NCBI GenBank assembly: GCA_964387075.1
Contig: CAYLVB010000005.1
Location: 310,001-374,000 of the forward strand
Direction of reading: 5' to 3'
DNA from: PALSA-968 sp964387075
GTDB taxonomy: Bacteria; Bacteroidota; Bacteroidia; B-17B0; Aurantibacillaceae
Length of the DNA: 64,000 nt
This document shows positions 25,053 through 35,400 of this stretch, piece by piece. The notes under the pieces are model-generated. The model was not told the DNA's origin and searched no databases. It saw only the letters and a program-made list of their open reading frames with translations. Made by a program: the position numbers and the translations under genes. Every line of letters begins with the position of its first letter. Positions within the stretch are counted from its first letter, which is position 1.

Positions 25053-25068
25053 ATCGTAAAATACCGAT
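25053..25068. promoter_or_regulatory. ArsR operator 2, imperfect copy
   Basis: ATCGTAAAATACCGAT differs from operator 1 at three positions and lies between arsR and the ArsI-like gene, 21 bases before its start. It suggests a second repressed promoter or repressor-dependent tuning inside the operon. Confidence 0.72.
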
Positions 25069-25089
25069 AGAACAATTAAAATAAATAAA

Positions 25090-25581
25090 ATGAACACAGA
25101 TCCATTTCCCCGCATGCACGTTAGCTTATACGTTAGCGACATCACAAAAACAGTAGCCTTTTACAATTCATTCTTCGGAACCGAAGCCGTTAAAGTAAAA
25201 GAACGCTACGCCAAATACATTTTAGAAAGTCCCTCGCTGATCATTTCCTTTGTAGAGAACAAAGAAAGAGTGCAGGAGAATTTTGGTCACCTTGGTTTCC
25301 AGGTAGAAACCCTTGAAGAGTTGAATGAACGCCTTTTGGATGCAAAAGCAAAGAATCTTGTTTCAAAAGAAGAAGTGGGAACTAATTGCTGTTATGCAAA
25401 GCAAGACAAATTCTGGGCTAAGGATCCCGACGGAGTTCAGTGGGAAGTTTATTATTTCCATGAAGATGCCGAATTCAACGATCCGCATTATGAAAGTACC
25501 GAAGCTTCGGCCTGCTGCGCGCCTGCTGAAAAAGAAAAAGTAAGTTTGTCGGAGATCGGTTCTAAAAAAAGTTGCTGTTAA
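25090..25581 (+). CDS. arsI: ArsI/CadI-type vicinal-oxygen-chelate protein
   Basis: The 163-residue protein has the VOC (glyoxalase/bleomycin-resistance) fold. H10 (RMHVSLYV), H67 (FGHLGF) and E119 (VQWEVYY) fit the metal triad, and the vicinal Cys pair C100-C101 (GTNCCYAKQDKFW) is the arsenical-binding signature of ArsI. ArsI splits the carbon-arsenic bond of trivalent organoarsenicals such as methylarsenite; CadI relatives were described as cadmium-induced. The Cys-rich tail (ACCAPAEKE, then KKSCC at the end) could hold further metalloid. Its place between arsR and arsC supports arsenic over cadmium. It starts 55 bases after arsR, past operator 2. Confidence 0.88.
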   Translation: MNTDPFPRMHVSLYVSDITKTVAFYNSFFGTEAVKVKERYAKYILESPSLIISFVENKERVQENFGHLGFQVETLEELNERLLDAKAKNLVSKEEVGTNCCYAKQDKFWAKDPDGVQWEVYYFHEDAEFNDPHYESTEASACCAPAEKEKVSLSEIGSKKSCC

Positions 25582-25591
25582 AATTCTTTAT

Positions 25592-26203
25592 ATGTTCACA
25601 CAGATAAGATCTTATTGCGATAGTTTAACAAAACAGTTTGATGCGATCCCGGCGCCAAGGAAAGAGTTACTCGGTGAAATAAGCAAGTACATGATTGAGA
25701 AACGCGCTCATGGCAAGCCCGTTAACCTGGTATATATATGCACACACAATTCCCGCCGCAGTCATTTCGGGCAGATATGGGCGCAGGTGGCATCAAATTA
25801 TTATGGAATTAAAAATGTAAACGCGTTCTCGGGCGGAACCGAGGCCACCGCTTTTAATATACACGCCATCCATGCCCTTCAAAGGATCGGGTTTGAAGTA
25901 AAACCGCTCAGCAATGAGAAAAACCCGGTTTACCACGTTGTTTTTGATGAAATGGAATCTCCGGTCATTTGCTTTTCTAAAGTGTACGATGATCCAAAGA
26001 ATCCCCAAAAGAATTTCGCAGCGATAATGACCTGCAGCGATGCCGAGGAGAATTGTCCGTTCATTCCGGGGGTTGAATTAAGGATAGGAACAACCTATGA
26101 TGATCCAAAGGCATTTGATAATACTCCGCAACAAGATGAGAAATACAGTGAACGTTGCAGGCAGATCGCCCTGGAGACCCTATATATATTTTCAAAAGTA
26201 TGA
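25592..26203 (+). CDS. arsC: Arsenate reductase-like protein (LMW phosphatase fold)
   Basis: The 203-residue protein has the C-x5-R loop of low-molecular-weight phosphatases and thioredoxin-coupled arsenate reductases (C50-THNSR-R56, then SH). Two further cysteines, C148 and C155, lie in MTCSDAEENCPFIPG, closely matching the C82/C89 relay of Staphylococcus-type ArsC. It would reduce arsenate to arsenite using thioredoxin. An N-terminal extension of about 40 residues precedes the fold, as in the longer Bacteroidota members. It begins 10 bases after arsI and its stop overlaps the next start. Confidence 0.88.
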   Translation: MFTQIRSYCDSLTKQFDAIPAPRKELLGEISKYMIEKRAHGKPVNLVYICTHNSRRSHFGQIWAQVASNYYGIKNVNAFSGGTEATAFNIHAIHALQRIGFEVKPLSNEKNPVYHVVFDEMESPVICFSKVYDDPKNPQKNFAAIMTCSDAEENCPFIPGVELRIGTTYDDPKAFDNTPQQDEKYSERCRQIALETLYIFSKV

Positions 26204-26922
26204 GGCGTATTTGCATTACTTTTTTTACGTTCCTTTCGCTTTTTGCCAACTCCCAAAGTCTGCACTTTGCCGGCGTCTTCCCAACGATCGACCATTCGGG
26301 AGATCTGAGTAATAACTTGGGCTACGGGCTATACTATTTCGCTGCCTTTCCGCTGGTAAACCTTGACAAACCTGAGATGAACAAGGATGCCAATTTCTTA
26401 CTTTTTTACTCCGAACAATCTTTAACCTACAAGGCCAGTCAACATATTTCCTTTACAGGTTCCTACGTTTATCAGCGGGCAAACGCGGTGTATGCCAATT
26501 ATGTGAATGAGAACCGCTTTTATATACAGGCAAAGTTTAACCATTCTATAAAGAAATTAAATCTCGCTCATAGGATCCGTTTTGATGGCCGCTTTATTCA
26601 AAATAGAATTGCCAATGAGACTCCTTTCACGCACCGCGCAAGGTATTTGCTGGGATTTGATATTCCAATAAAAAGCAAAAAGGAAAATTTGTATTTTACG
26701 GCCTATGAAGAGGTGTTCTTTAATACAGTGAGAGGAGCTAACCCGGTTTATGAGGAGAATTGGGCCTATGCCGCTCTTGGGATAAAACTCAACGAAAAGA
26801 ACAAAATTGAGCCGGGGTTTTTGTACATTACATGGAATATAGGAAAGACAAACTGGTTCAATCAATACTATTTCCAGGTAACATGGATCAGTCATTTGGA
26901 TCTAACTAAAAAGAAGGAATAA
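26200..26922 (+). CDS. DUF2490-like outer-membrane protein in the arsenic operon
   Basis: From the ATG at 26200, which overlaps the arsC stop in an ATGA junction, the product has 240 residues with a signal peptide (RRICITFFTFLSLFANSQS). The rest is a run of amphipathic beta strands rich in Tyr, Phe and Asn (for example ENRFYIQAKFNH and LYFTAYEEVFFN), ending in a strand with aromatic residues; this fits the DUF2490 outer-membrane barrel family. Earlier in-frame starts lie inside arsC and are rejected. Its coupling to arsC and position two bases before the aquaporin gene imply a role in metalloid passage across the outer membrane, which is inference. Confidence 0.8.
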   Translation: MRRICITFFTFLSLFANSQSLHFAGVFPTIDHSGDLSNNLGYGLYYFAAFPLVNLDKPEMNKDANFLLFYSEQSLTYKASQHISFTGSYVYQRANAVYANYVNENRFYIQAKFNHSIKKLNLAHRIRFDGRFIQNRIANETPFTHRARYLLGFDIPIKSKKENLYFTAYEEVFFNTVRGANPVYEENWAYAALGIKLNEKNKIEPGFLYITWNIGKTNWFNQYYFQVTWISHLDLTKKKE

Positions 26923-26923
26923 T

Positions 26924-27562
26924 ATGAAAAAACACGCGGCCGAATTTGCCGGCACATTCTTTTTGGTACTCTGCGGTACCGGGGCCATTATTGTTAATGA
27001 ACAATACAATGGTGCATTGGGAACTTTAGGAGTTCCGATCGCTTTTGGAGGAATTGTTACGGCCATGATCTATCTTTTCGGAAGAACCTCCGGCGCTCAT
27101 TTGAACCCGGCCGTAACCCTTGGATTCGCGGCGCTGAAATTATTCCCTGCAAAAGAAATTCTTCCTTACTTGCTTGCCCAGGTAATTGGCGCTTTCACGG
27201 CCAGCGGCATGTTATGGCTGTTTTTTCCAACCAATCCAAACCTTGGTTCCACGCAACCGGCGGGTTCCGAACTTCAATCCTTCCTCCTGGAATACCTGCT
27301 CACCCTGATCCTGATGTTGGTGATTTTGATCGTGTCGCAGGGTAGCCCAAAGATCCGGCAATACGCTGCGATCACCATTGGCATGGTCATTCTCCTGGAA
27401 GCCTATTGGGCCGGCCCCATCTGCGGCGCGTCCATGAACCCCGCCCGATCGCTGGCCCCGGCTTTGGTTTCAGGCCAACTTGAGTCGCTTTGGCTATATC
27501 TTTTAGCACCTATAGTAGGCTCATTATCAGCTAGTTTAATATATAAGATCTTCCGTTGCTAA
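26924..27562 (+). CDS. aqpS: Aquaporin/MIP channel, probable arsenite channel
   Basis: The 212-residue protein has six predicted membrane helices and both half-helix signatures: HLNPAVTLGFA and SMNPARSLAPAL, with the selectivity-filter Arg after the second NPA. It starts with the usual MIP entry (AEFAGTFFLVLCGTGAI). As the last gene of an ars cluster that has no ArsB or Acr3 permease, it most likely carries arsenite out of the cell down its gradient after reduction, as described for AqpS of Sinorhizobium meliloti. A glycerol or water channel is the alternative. It is spaced one base from the DUF2490 gene. Confidence 0.9.
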   Translation: MKKHAAEFAGTFFLVLCGTGAIIVNEQYNGALGTLGVPIAFGGIVTAMIYLFGRTSGAHLNPAVTLGFAALKLFPAKEILPYLLAQVIGAFTASGMLWLFFPTNPNLGSTQPAGSELQSFLLEYLLTLILMLVILIVSQGSPKIRQYAAITIGMVILLEAYWAGPICGASMNPARSLAPALVSGQLESLWLYLLAPIVGSLSASLIYKIFRC

Positions 27563-27657
27563 GCCCCAATGGGGGTAAAAAAGTAATTAGTACTTGTTGA
27601 ACAATTTTTTTGTTCTATATTGCGACAAAATGCCCCTTTACTCCAATTTTACTGAGT

Positions 27658-28515
27658 ATGTCGAAGAAAAATAACAAGAAATCGGCTAAAAAGAAGGTTT
27701 CCCCGAAAGGGTCCTCACGGACAAAGAAATCTGCCAAAAAGAAAGCCGGCTCTAAACCCGCCAAAAAGAAGTCTGCTAAAAAAGCTCCTATAGCAAAGAA
27801 AAAGGCTATTAAGAAGACATCTGCTCCTAAAAAGAAAATCATTAAAAAGCCAGCGAAGAAAAAAGCGCCGAAGAAGGCTCCCAAAAAAGCCATCAGGAAA
27901 GCCGCTAAAAAAATTGCTCCAAAAAAAACTATAAAAGTCGCTAAACCCGCGCCTGTAAAAGCAGCTGTGGTGAAAGTGGTAAAACCCGAAATTAAGCCCG
28001 TTGTTGCGAATGTGGCTGAGAACCATGTACCTGCAAAAAAAGTGGTGAAAGTGGTAAAACGCGTGGTAAAATCTACGCCGGTAACACCCCGCCCCAAGAG
28101 CGTAACCATCGATATTAAAACAGGCCCCGAACCGGCAGGAAAATTCGAACTGGAATACGTGGTTCACGCTTCTTCACAGATCCTTTTCGAATTCCTCACC
28201 AGTCCCAGCGGACTTTCCGAATGGTTCTGCGATGATGTGAACATCCGCAACGGAGTGTATTCTTTCAAATGGGAAGAGAACGAACAGAATGCGCGCGTGG
28301 TAAGGCTCATCGAAGAAAAGTGCGTGCGCTTCATGTGGGTTGATAAGCAGGATAACAGTTATTTTGAATTCCGCATTGAGCGCGACGATCTTACTAACGA
28401 TATTTCTTTGATCATTACCGATTTTGCCGAGACCGCCGAAGAAAAAGCTTCTTCTACGCTACTTTGGAACAGCCAAATTGATAAGTTATTACACGTGCTG
28501 GGAGCATACTTCTAA
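27658..28515 (+). CDS. Lysine-rich histone H1-like tail fused to a START-like domain
   Basis: From ATG 27658 (SKKNNKKSAKKK) the product has 285 residues. Residues 1-95 are almost only Lys, Ala, Ser and Pro in KKSAKKK-type repeats, as in histone H1 and bacterial H1-like proteins. Residues about 96-148 are Val/Lys/Pro rich. The C-terminal part (about 161-285) is the Bacteroidota START-like domain: FELEYVVHAS, TSPSGLSEWFCDDVNI, NSYFEFRIERD, IITDFAE and LLWNSQIDKLLHVLG. That domain is normally a free protein of about 130 residues. The fusion suggests a ligand- or client-binding domain tethered to DNA or RNA. The upstream in-frame ATG at 27610 is in a promoter-like AT-rich stretch and is rejected. 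Confidence 0.85.
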   Translation: MSKKNNKKSAKKKVSPKGSSRTKKSAKKKAGSKPAKKKSAKKAPIAKKKAIKKTSAPKKKIIKKPAKKKAPKKAPKKAIRKAAKKIAPKKTIKVAKPAPVKAAVVKVVKPEIKPVVANVAENHVPAKKVVKVVKRVVKSTPVTPRPKSVTIDIKTGPEPAGKFELEYVVHASSQILFEFLTSPSGLSEWFCDDVNIRNGVYSFKWEENEQNARVVRLIEEKCVRFMWVDKQDNSYFEFRIERDDLTNDISLIITDFAETAEEKASSTLLWNSQIDKLLHVLGAYF

Positions 28516-28530
28516 GAACAGCCATTGGCA

Positions 28531-28601
28531 TTTCGGGTTTCCGGTTTCGGGTTCTGTGCAGCTAAACTTAAAACACGAAACCCGAAATAACAAACCCGAA
28601 A
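28531..28601. terminator. Paired inverted repeats between convergent genes
   Basis: TTTCGGGTTT (28531-28540) is the exact complement of 28592-28601, and a second TTTCGGGTT (28545-28553) pairs with AACCCGAAA within 28578-28587. The nested hairpin lies between two converging genes and probably ends both transcripts, although no long T run follows. Confidence 0.55.
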
Positions 28602-28611
28602 CGGCTGCCCG

Positions 28612-29301
28612 TTACCACTGGCTCGGCCCAAATTTCTTCTGCACCCATTCACTCTTCGGGAAAGTGCGCAGTGCCGCTTCATTCCACACAATAAAAATTC
28701 CCAATGAAATTACCGGCGAATTGAATTTCTTTTCAATGAATTTATTTCCTTTAAATAAAAAACGATATCCCACATCGCCTTCCAGTCCCAACCAGGAATT
28801 CACCCTGAACTTCACATCCACTTCGGGTTCGTACAAAAAACAATAGCCCTCGTCAATTTTCTTATCCGCGCCCTTGTAATTGTACTTGAAACCCAGTTTC
28901 CCAATTCCGGCCTGCAGCGGAATGCTGAACTCCCAGCGCCGCGATTTGTAATAGACATAATTCACATAAAAACGGAAATACGAAAAAGTGAGCCTACGCG
29001 TGATGAAAGTGTCTTTGTTCAGGTCCGGGTCGTGGTAGTTGGTTCTATCAAACACCGGCGTGCGGCTGTTGAGCCAGGCGTACCCAATGCCCATCGAGAT
29101 CTTCCTTCCGAAAAGTACACCCAGTTTTATGCTCTGTACGCTCATCCGGGTGTTATCCACGAAAGAATTCCGTGTATCGAAGCCAATGTCGAGGGTCCTT
29201 TTACCCTTAAAGGCGGCCCTCAGCGTATCCATGTATTGTCCACGGACCACCCCAAAAGTGACCAAAAAACAGAGCAAAATGTACCACGTTAAGCGCCTCA
29301 T
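28612..29301 (-). CDS. Outer-membrane beta-barrel protein of unknown function
   Basis: From the ATG at 29301 the product (229 residues) begins MRRLTWYILLCFLVTFGVVRG, a clear signal peptide. A longer in-frame start would put 16 charged residues in front and is rejected. The mature part alternates Tyr/Phe-rich strands (FRFYVNYVYYKSRRWEF, GLEGDVGYRFLF) and fits an eight- to ten-stranded barrel. No sorting tail is present. It is divergent from the large SPOR protein, sharing a 154-base intergenic region. The specific family is not recognised. Confidence 0.72.
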   Translation of the reverse strand: MRRLTWYILLCFLVTFGVVRGQYMDTLRAAFKGKRTLDIGFDTRNSFVDNTRMSVQSIKLGVLFGRKISMGIGYAWLNSRTPVFDRTNYHDPDLNKDTFITRRLTFSYFRFYVNYVYYKSRRWEFSIPLQAGIGKLGFKYNYKGADKKIDEGYCFLYEPEVDVKFRVNSWLGLEGDVGYRFLFKGNKFIEKKFNSPVISLGIFIVWNEAALRTFPKSEWVQKKFGPSQW

Positions 29302-29455
29302 TAAAACCTTCCACGCGAAGTTCCGAAAAATCGCATTTTCTCTCCCCACCCCGGCCCCGAATCAATTAACAATTAATGGCTTAAAAGTTGCTGTTTACTC
29401 TCTCAAACTTTGTGTAATTAATGGTTATTTAGCATCTTAGGTATAGTATAGGTAA

Positions 29456-32400
29456 ATGCGCAAAGGCGTGAGATATAGTGGTATGACCGGCAGGCAAAGG
29501 ACATTTCTTTTCTTATGGATCTTTTTGTGTCTTTCGGCCTTAAACGGTTTTGCGCAAACCAAGAACGAAGAAGAACTGAAGAAACAGGCCAACCAGGCTT
29601 TTGAGGACGAGGATTACGCCTCGGGCTTCAAACTTTATTCTACACTTTTAGCGAACTATCCCAAAGACCCGATGTACAACTACCGTCTTGGCGTATGCGG
29701 TTTATTCACTGAGCCCGACAAGAAAAAAGCCATAGGCTTTTTACAGTCGGCCTCCAAAAAAGAAAAAGAGGTTGACAAAGAAGTTTTCTTTTACCTCGGA
29801 AAAGCTTATCATTTCAATTACCAGTTCGACGAGGCGATCAAGTATTACACCCAATACAAATCGGTGGGATCCTCTTCGATGCAAAAGAAACTGCAGGTAG
29901 ATCACGAGATACAGTGCTGCAAGAACGCGAAGCGCTTGCTCTCGAATGTGAAGGAGCTTGTTATCCTGGATAAAAAGGAACTGAGCCAGGCGGATTACTT
30001 CCGCAGTTACGACCTGAAAGACATACGCGGAAAACTTTTAGCGAAACCAAGCGATTTTACCACAGAAAAGGACAAGAAGAAAAAAGACCGTTCGATCATT
30101 TACCTGCCCGCCAGCAAGGATCAGCTGTACTACGCCAGCTATGGTTCGGGAGATAACAAGGATATTTACATTGTGCGCAGATTGCCCAATGGTAACTGGA
30201 GCAAGCCGGAGAATTTACCCGGGGCCGTGAACACCGAATACGACGAGGATTACCCTTTCCTGCACCCGAACGGAAGCGTGCTGTACTTCGCTTCCAAAGG
30301 TCATAACAGCATGGGCGGTTACGACGTGTTTAAATCTGAATTTGATGAAGGCACAAAAAAGTGGAAGGCACCGGTGAACCTCGATTTCCCGATCAATTCG
30401 CCCAACGATGATTATTTGTTTGTGACCGACTCGCTCGAGAAGATCGCTTTCCTGGCCAGTACGCGGCAAAGTACTGTTGGCAAAGTGGATGTATACCGCA
30501 TCCTCACCGAGCGCAGGCCCGCCGAATTTGCCTTCATAAAAGGAACCGTGGTCAAGAAAACACAGACGCAAAGCGTGCAGGCCCGCATCAAGGTGAAGAA
30601 CATCGATACCGGCGATGACATGGGAACCTTTACCGCCGACGCGAACGGCGAGTACAACATCAAGATCTCGAACGGAGGCAAATACATCTTTACGGTAGAG
30701 AACGCGGGATTTCCAACGCAATCGGAAGGTGTTACGGTTCCAACCGCTTACAGCTACAAACCTTACCGGCAGACCATTGAATACGATGATAAAAAACTCG
30801 TCATCACTAATTTCTTCGACACCAACGAGCAGGACGACAACAATTACGCGCAGTACATGGCCCTGATCGAAGAGAAATCGAAGATGAACGTGAACGCTTC
30901 TGATTTTGATGTCAATCCCAATGATCCGCTTGCCAATCCGAAGAACAACACTCCCACTACCAACACTGCCGTCACTACCAACACCGTAGCAACAACCAAT
31001 ACCGCTGTAGCTACGAATACCACTGTGGCCACCAATACAGCCACCACGAATAATGTGAGCAATAAGCAATTGGTAGACATGGCTTACACCGACGCCAAGG
31101 AAATGCAGGGAGAGGCCAATGACCTGAAACAGGATGCTACGAATGCCTTCAGCGCGGCGAACTCTAAACAGGACCAGGCTAACGATAAGAAACAGGAATA
31201 TACAGAGATGCAGAACAAGGCCAATAGCGAAACGAATCCCGTGAAGAAACAGGAGTTGCAGTCGGAGGCCGACAAACTGAAACAGGAAGCCGACCTGTAC
31301 GATAAGCAGGCGAAGACCGCCAACACCATCGCGCAGCAATTGGAAGTGGACGCTAACAACAAACAAAAAGAAGCTAACCTGAACTTACAATACGCCAAGG
31401 CACTGGAAGAAGCCGACAAGACCAAGAACAACAAAGAGGCCATCGCTAAACTGGAGAACCTGCAGAAACAACTCGAGGACCTGAGCAAGCAAAAGAGCCA
31501 GACCAACGCCCTTGTGGAATCTATCAAGGCTGATGCCCAGAACAAAGAGAATGAATTGAAGGCCGCGGAGAAAAAACAGGACAAGATCAACAAAGAGGAG
31601 AACGAGATCAAAACGCAAATAGCCGATCTCGACAAGCAGATAGAAAAGACCAAAGACAAAGGAATGCTTGATAACCTGAACGCGCAGAAAGATGAATTGA
31701 ACACGGACCTTGCTGACAAACAGAAAGAATCGAAGACCAACCAGAACAAGATCACTACGCTGAAGGAAGAGTCAGACGCCCTGAAGAGCGAGGCCGAGTA
31801 CGCTTCGAACATCAAAGAAGGCAAGGAACCTGTTTGGGTTAAGCCCGCTACCACCAATACAACGGTAGCAACTACCAATACCGTAGTCACAACCAATACG
31901 GTTGCCGCAACAAATACGCTTTCAACCACCAACACCAATACGGTAGCCACTACAAATACCAATACAGTTGCGGCTACCAATACAACTACTGTGGCGGCGA
32001 CGAATACAGTGAGCACGAACGTTCAACCCAATGTATATGAAGAGAAGTTCAAGAAGTTTGAGGATGACATTGCCGGCCTGAATAATTCAGGTAATACCCT
32101 TGACAACAATAAAAAGAAGTCGGAGGTACTGACGCAATACATAGCCATAACCGATGATGCGATCAAAGAAAAGAAGCAGGAACTGGCACAGGCTAAAACG
32201 GGCGATGATAAAACACGCATCAACAAAGAGATCAAGGACCTGACCGAGAAGAAGAACGGGCTGCAGAAAGACGAGAAGCTGGTGATAAATACGATCAAGG
32301 AGCAGGAGAAACAGAACGCTGTAGCGGTGAACACAAATACAGCTACTGCCACCAATAACATCAAAGATACTTCGGAAATAAAATTAGTGGCTGACAATGA

Positions 32401-35400
32401 AGATCCACGTATACAGAACATCAATACGATGGTTGCCTCTTCACAGGGGAACTTTGCGGAAGAGCAGAAAGTATTCAGCACTACCGAATATACCGATCCC
32501 AAAGCGCAGCAACTGAAAAAGCAGGCTGATGAAAAGTTAGCTGAGTTAATGAAAGAGAATGCCACCTTAGACCAGCAACTGGAGCAATTGAAGATGGATG
32601 TGGCTAAAGAGAACGCCGCTAAGAATGACAAACAGATCGCGCAGCTGAACACACAGGGCAATGACCTTAGCGCGCAGGCCTTGCAATTGCGCAAAGACGC
32701 GAAAACGATGAGCGGGGCCGATAAACAGAACGCCTTGAGCAAGATCCTGGCCCTTGAGAAAGACGCCGCGGGCTTCAAATACCAGGCAGCCAAATTACAG
32801 TACCAGAGTGACGACGCGAATTATGAGACCAACAAAGAGGCCATTACGCAGATCACCGCGCAGAGTGACGCTCAGAACCCGGACGTGCAGCAGGCGCAGC
32901 AGCTGATGAATGACGCGCAGCGGATGAAGCAGGCAGCCGGTAAATTGAGAGAGGAAGCCGAAGCGCAAAACGATACAGAGGCCAAGATCGGCGCCTTAGG
33001 GAACGCGGATGAAAAAGAGAAAGAAGCCCTGAGGAAACAGGAAGAAGCCCTGGCTTTGCTTAAGAAAGCCAATCCGAAAGCAAACCTCGTAGCCGGGAAC
33101 AAAGACAAACAGATCGAAGACATCAAAGGCAAACTGGCCAAAGAGACCGGCACCGCCATCAGCGCTTTGAAATTATTGTACGATGCCAATACAGCAGAAT
33201 ACAACGCCCTGCTTACCGATCTCAATAAGGCAGAGAAGACATCCGGAAGCACCCCAACAGAACTCGAACTGAAGGGAAAAGCCGCTGATCTTCACAAAAA
33301 AGCTATCGACGATCACAACAAACTGGCAAGCCTGAAGGAGGAGAAACAAAAACGCGAATCGCTTCTGATGATCAACGAGCTGATGGAAAGCGCGATAGCC
33401 GAACTGAAGAAAGCGAAGCAAGCGCTCGGTGACGGAGCCGTTGCCGCAAATACCAATACAACCACGGTCAATACAAATACCGTAGCCACCACCAATACCG
33501 TGGCTGCAACGAACACTGTTGCTGTAAACACAAATACGGTGTCTAGCAGCAATACCGTAGCGGTGAACACCAATGCTACGAGCCTCACGCCCGAGCAAGC
33601 CAATGAAGTGAAGAACTCGACCGAGTATAAAAAATATACTTCTTTGCAAAGTGATCTAGTTAAATACAACCAGTCGGCCATCCAAAATGAGATCGCGTCG
33701 AAGGAGCAGAAGAACAAATACGAAGCCCTGCAGAATGAGATCGCCACCATGCCCGAGGGCGACGCGAAGAAACAAAAGCAGCAGGAAGCGGATCTTGCCA
33801 GGAGCAGGTCTGATTCGTTGATGGAGCTATCCAACAACACACGCAAGCTGGCCGAAAGCAAGAAACAGGAATCTGACGCTTACGCGAAAACACTGGATCA
33901 AAACACGATGAACAACATCAATACCGTAGCGGCAACAGACACCAGGCCAAATACTACCAGCCCCACTAAATACAGCAGCTATTCCGAAACCTATCGTGTA
34001 AGTGCCACGCAGAAAGATGATCAACTTGCCACCCTGCGCAACCAGCCCAGCTCAAGCGATAACCTTAAGGAACAGAACCAGATCATTGACCAATACCTGA
34101 AAGATCTGGGAGACGAGGTTGCGGCCAAGAAAAAAGAGCAGCAGAACACGACCGATCCCGGCGACAAGATCAAACTGGCGCAACAGATCAAGAACCTGCA
34201 GACAAGAAGGATCGAGCTGAGCAACGAGAAGAGCACCAACGAGAACATCCTGCGCTTTGCTTCCAATAACACCGCCACTACAAATACGGTAGCCGCTACG
34301 AATACAGTTACTGCCAACACGAACACCGTTACCGCAAACACTAACACGGTCGCGGTAAACACAAATACCGTTACGGCCAATACCAATACGGTTGCCGCAA
34401 GCAATACCAATACTATAAAGGCTTCAACCAATGATGTAAAGGCGAACGGCTTTGAAGTGAAGAACAACAACGCTTACTCGAACGCCAACCCAATACCTTT
34501 AGATGAGAAATTGCCTGAAGGAATTACCTTCCGCGTGCAGATAGGAGCCTTTAAGAACCCTATAGAACCCGCCCGTTTCGCGGGCTTAGCTCCGATCGGC
34601 GCTGAGTCTACCAATTTCGGTTTCATCCGCTACCAGGTTGGTAAGTTCAACGATTTCCAGAAAGCCAACGCCGTGAAGAACGACCTGCGCAAATTAAAAT
34701 ACAGCGACGCCTTTGTGGTGGCTTACCGCAACGGTAAACGCATACCGCTTTCTGAAGCGCTTGAAGAGCTTGCAAAGAACGGAACAGACATTACGCCCAA
34801 CGCCAACAGCACGGCAGGTATCGATAAGAACAGCAATGTGCCCGTAAACCCGGAGCCTCCGGTTACGAATGTGATACTGCTTAATTCCAGTGGCGACCTG
34901 GCAACCCTGAATGGAATTTTTTATACGGTGCAAGTTGGTGTGTACGGCAACGCGGTGAACGCCGCCGGCCTGTTGAACCTGGGCCCGATCTTTAAAGAAG
35001 CACTGCCAACAGGTTATTACCGCTACACCGCCGGCATTTACAGCAGCTTTGAAAAAGTGAACGCGGATCGCGCAAAGGTCAATGCGCTTGGTATACGCGA
35101 CGCCTTTGTAGGAGGCTATTTGAATGGAAAACGCGCCGCGGTAAATGAATCGCTTGATAAAGTGGCCGGCAACGCAACCTTCCAGCTAAAAGAGCAACCC
35201 ATTATCTTCCCGGGCGCCAACGTAACAAATACTCCTGTAACCAATACACCTGCAACAAATAACACGCCGGCCACAAATGTGCAGCCTTTCAGCAATGGAG
35301 TTACAACAGGCCCCGCACCCACCGCCGAAAATGGTGTAAAAGTGAATGACGATGGAATTACATTTAAAGTGCAGATCGGGGCTTTCCGCAGGCAGGTGCC

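Noticed and set aside
26155..26199. Earlier starts for the DUF2490 gene
   Set aside because: They fall inside arsC and would put charged residues in front of a clear signal peptide beginning at 26200.
27615..28109. Phe-rich minus-strand frame opposite the lysine-rich tail
   Set aside because: AAA/AAG lysine codons read in reverse give Phe/Leu codons, which explains the open frame.
31084..32793. Long open frames on the minus strand (310 and 256 residues) inside the SPOR-protein gene
   Set aside because: They are antisense to a coiled-coil gene with strong codon structure, are Ser/Cys/Phe/Leu-rich and show no recognisable domain; they are shadows of the real gene.
30950..35290. Repeated short DNA motifs that could suggest CRISPR or satellite DNA
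   Set aside because: The repeats are irregular, lie inside a long intact reading frame and encode TNTVA-type protein linkers; there are no equal-length spacers or cas genes.
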